The notes under the pieces were generated by a model that saw nothing but the letters and a program-made list of their open reading frames with translations, searched no databases and was not told the DNA's origin. The position numbers were made by a program, and so were the translations under genes. From contig NZ_CP022314.1 in assembly GCF_003352915.1 (NCBI RefSeq), forward strand, positions 2,164,176-2,228,175: a stretch of 64,000 nt of DNA, written 5' to 3'. Positions 63,667 through 64,000 of this stretch are shown one piece after another. Each line of letters starts with the position of its first letter. The stretch's first letter is position 1. This DNA comes from Arthrobacter sp. PM3 (GTDB lineage: Bacteria; Actinomycetota; Actinomycetes; Actinomycetales; Micrococcaceae).

Positions 63667-64000
63667 GTGACGAATAACTCGCGAACCAGTGCCGTGTCCA
63701 AGCAAAAGCCCAAGGCCCTGATCACGGATGGCCTTCGATTTGGCCGTTTTCCGATCACCGCCGTACAGCCGTCGGTAGAAGGTGGAAAATTCCCGGCCAA
63801 AGCTGTTGCGGGCGAAACCATCGTGGTGGGAGCCACCGCATTCCGGGAGGGACACGACCAGCTCGGCGTGAGCGCCGTCCTGCTTGATCCCCGCGGCAAG
63901 GAACGCCAGCGGGTGCGCCTCGCCCCGCCCCGCGGGCCGCGCGGCATGGGGACGGACCGCTGGGAGGGCCTGCTGACCCCGACGACAACCGGCAAGTGGT
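63667..64000 (+). CDS. glgE: GlgE alpha-1,4-glucan:maltose-1-phosphate maltosyltransferase, N-terminal part
   Basis: The frame is open from GTG 63667 to the window end, giving 111 residues with no stop. RFGRFPITAVQPSVEGG and VVGATAFREGHDQLGVSAVL match the N-terminal beta domain of GlgE, which extends alpha-glucans using maltose 1-phosphate. Catalytic residues are beyond the window. It is divergent from glgP, as expected for an actinobacterial glg cluster. Confidence 0.9.
   Translation, partial: MTNNSRTSAVSKQKPKALITDGLRFGRFPITAVQPSVEGGKFPAKAVAGETIVVGATAFREGHDQLGVSAVLLDPRGKERQRVRLAPPRGPRGMGTDRWEGLLTPTTTGKW

Overview
The window is high-GC actinobacterial chromosome, most likely from Arthrobacter, Pseudarthrobacter or a close Micrococcaceae relative. 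The evidence is the gene content: a bacterial proteasome activator (Bpa), the GlgE/GlgX/GlgP alpha-glucan genes, SenX3-RegX3 with PhoU, CarD-IspD-IspF-CysS-RlmB in a row, and an NsrR-type nitric oxide regulator. At least sixteen genes also have a TANNNT hexamer only 6-7 bases before the start codon, which suggests leaderless transcripts. I see no prophage, plasmid or CRISPR. The only clear mobile element is one intact insertion sequence at about 21.4-22.8 kb.

Layout. 0-10 kb: the end of a flavin oxidase, flavohemoglobin with its NsrR regulator, phosphomannomutase, a RecQ-like helicase with a phosphoribosyltransferase-like tail, a drug-efflux MFS pump and a CrtI-like oxidoreductase. 10-15.5 kb: tRNA-Ser(GCU), a prolyl oligopeptidase, a FAD/NAD(P)-binding protein, then a repeat array. 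15.5-25 kb: a very large secreted nuclease/5'-nucleotidase, a two-domain VOC protein, the insertion sequence, a secreted glycosidase and a secreted helical protein built of 36-residue repeats. 25-31 kb: tRNA-Ser(UGA), quinone oxidoreductase, PadR regulator, CstA with its YbdD-like partner, and Bpa. 31-42 kb: a second repeat locus, an aldo/keto reductase, membrane proteins, a GH5-CBM2 cellulase, an S8 peptidase without a visible signal peptide, tRNA-Thr(CGU) and a lipoprotein peptidase. 42-57 kb: mostly housekeeping (tmk-holB, a PLP sulfur enzyme, gpmA, phoU / senX3-regX3, carD, ispD-ispF, cysS, rlmB). 57-64 kb: a third repeat array, a nitrilase-family amidase, glgX, a barstar-like gene, glgP and the start of glgE.

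Gene cooperation. NsrR probably represses flavohemoglobin for nitric oxide detoxification. SenX3-RegX3 and PhoU form the phosphate-response module, with four contiguous PHO-box units between them. GlgX, GlgP and GlgE form a glycogen/maltose-1-phosphate module. The secreted nuclease, glycosidase, cellulase and peptidases fit a soil scavenger.

The most unusual signal is non-coding. Seven copies of a dyad-symmetric 73-bp element lie in two intergenic regions 16 kb apart. The skeleton is CATG-N22-GGACAY-N8-TATGTCC-N22-CATG. Spacing is identical in every copy although the spacers differ between loci. A separate array after rlmB repeats one 12-mer seven times at a 32-bp pitch and inverts around a TTCG-loop hairpin. 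I do not recognise either as a described family.
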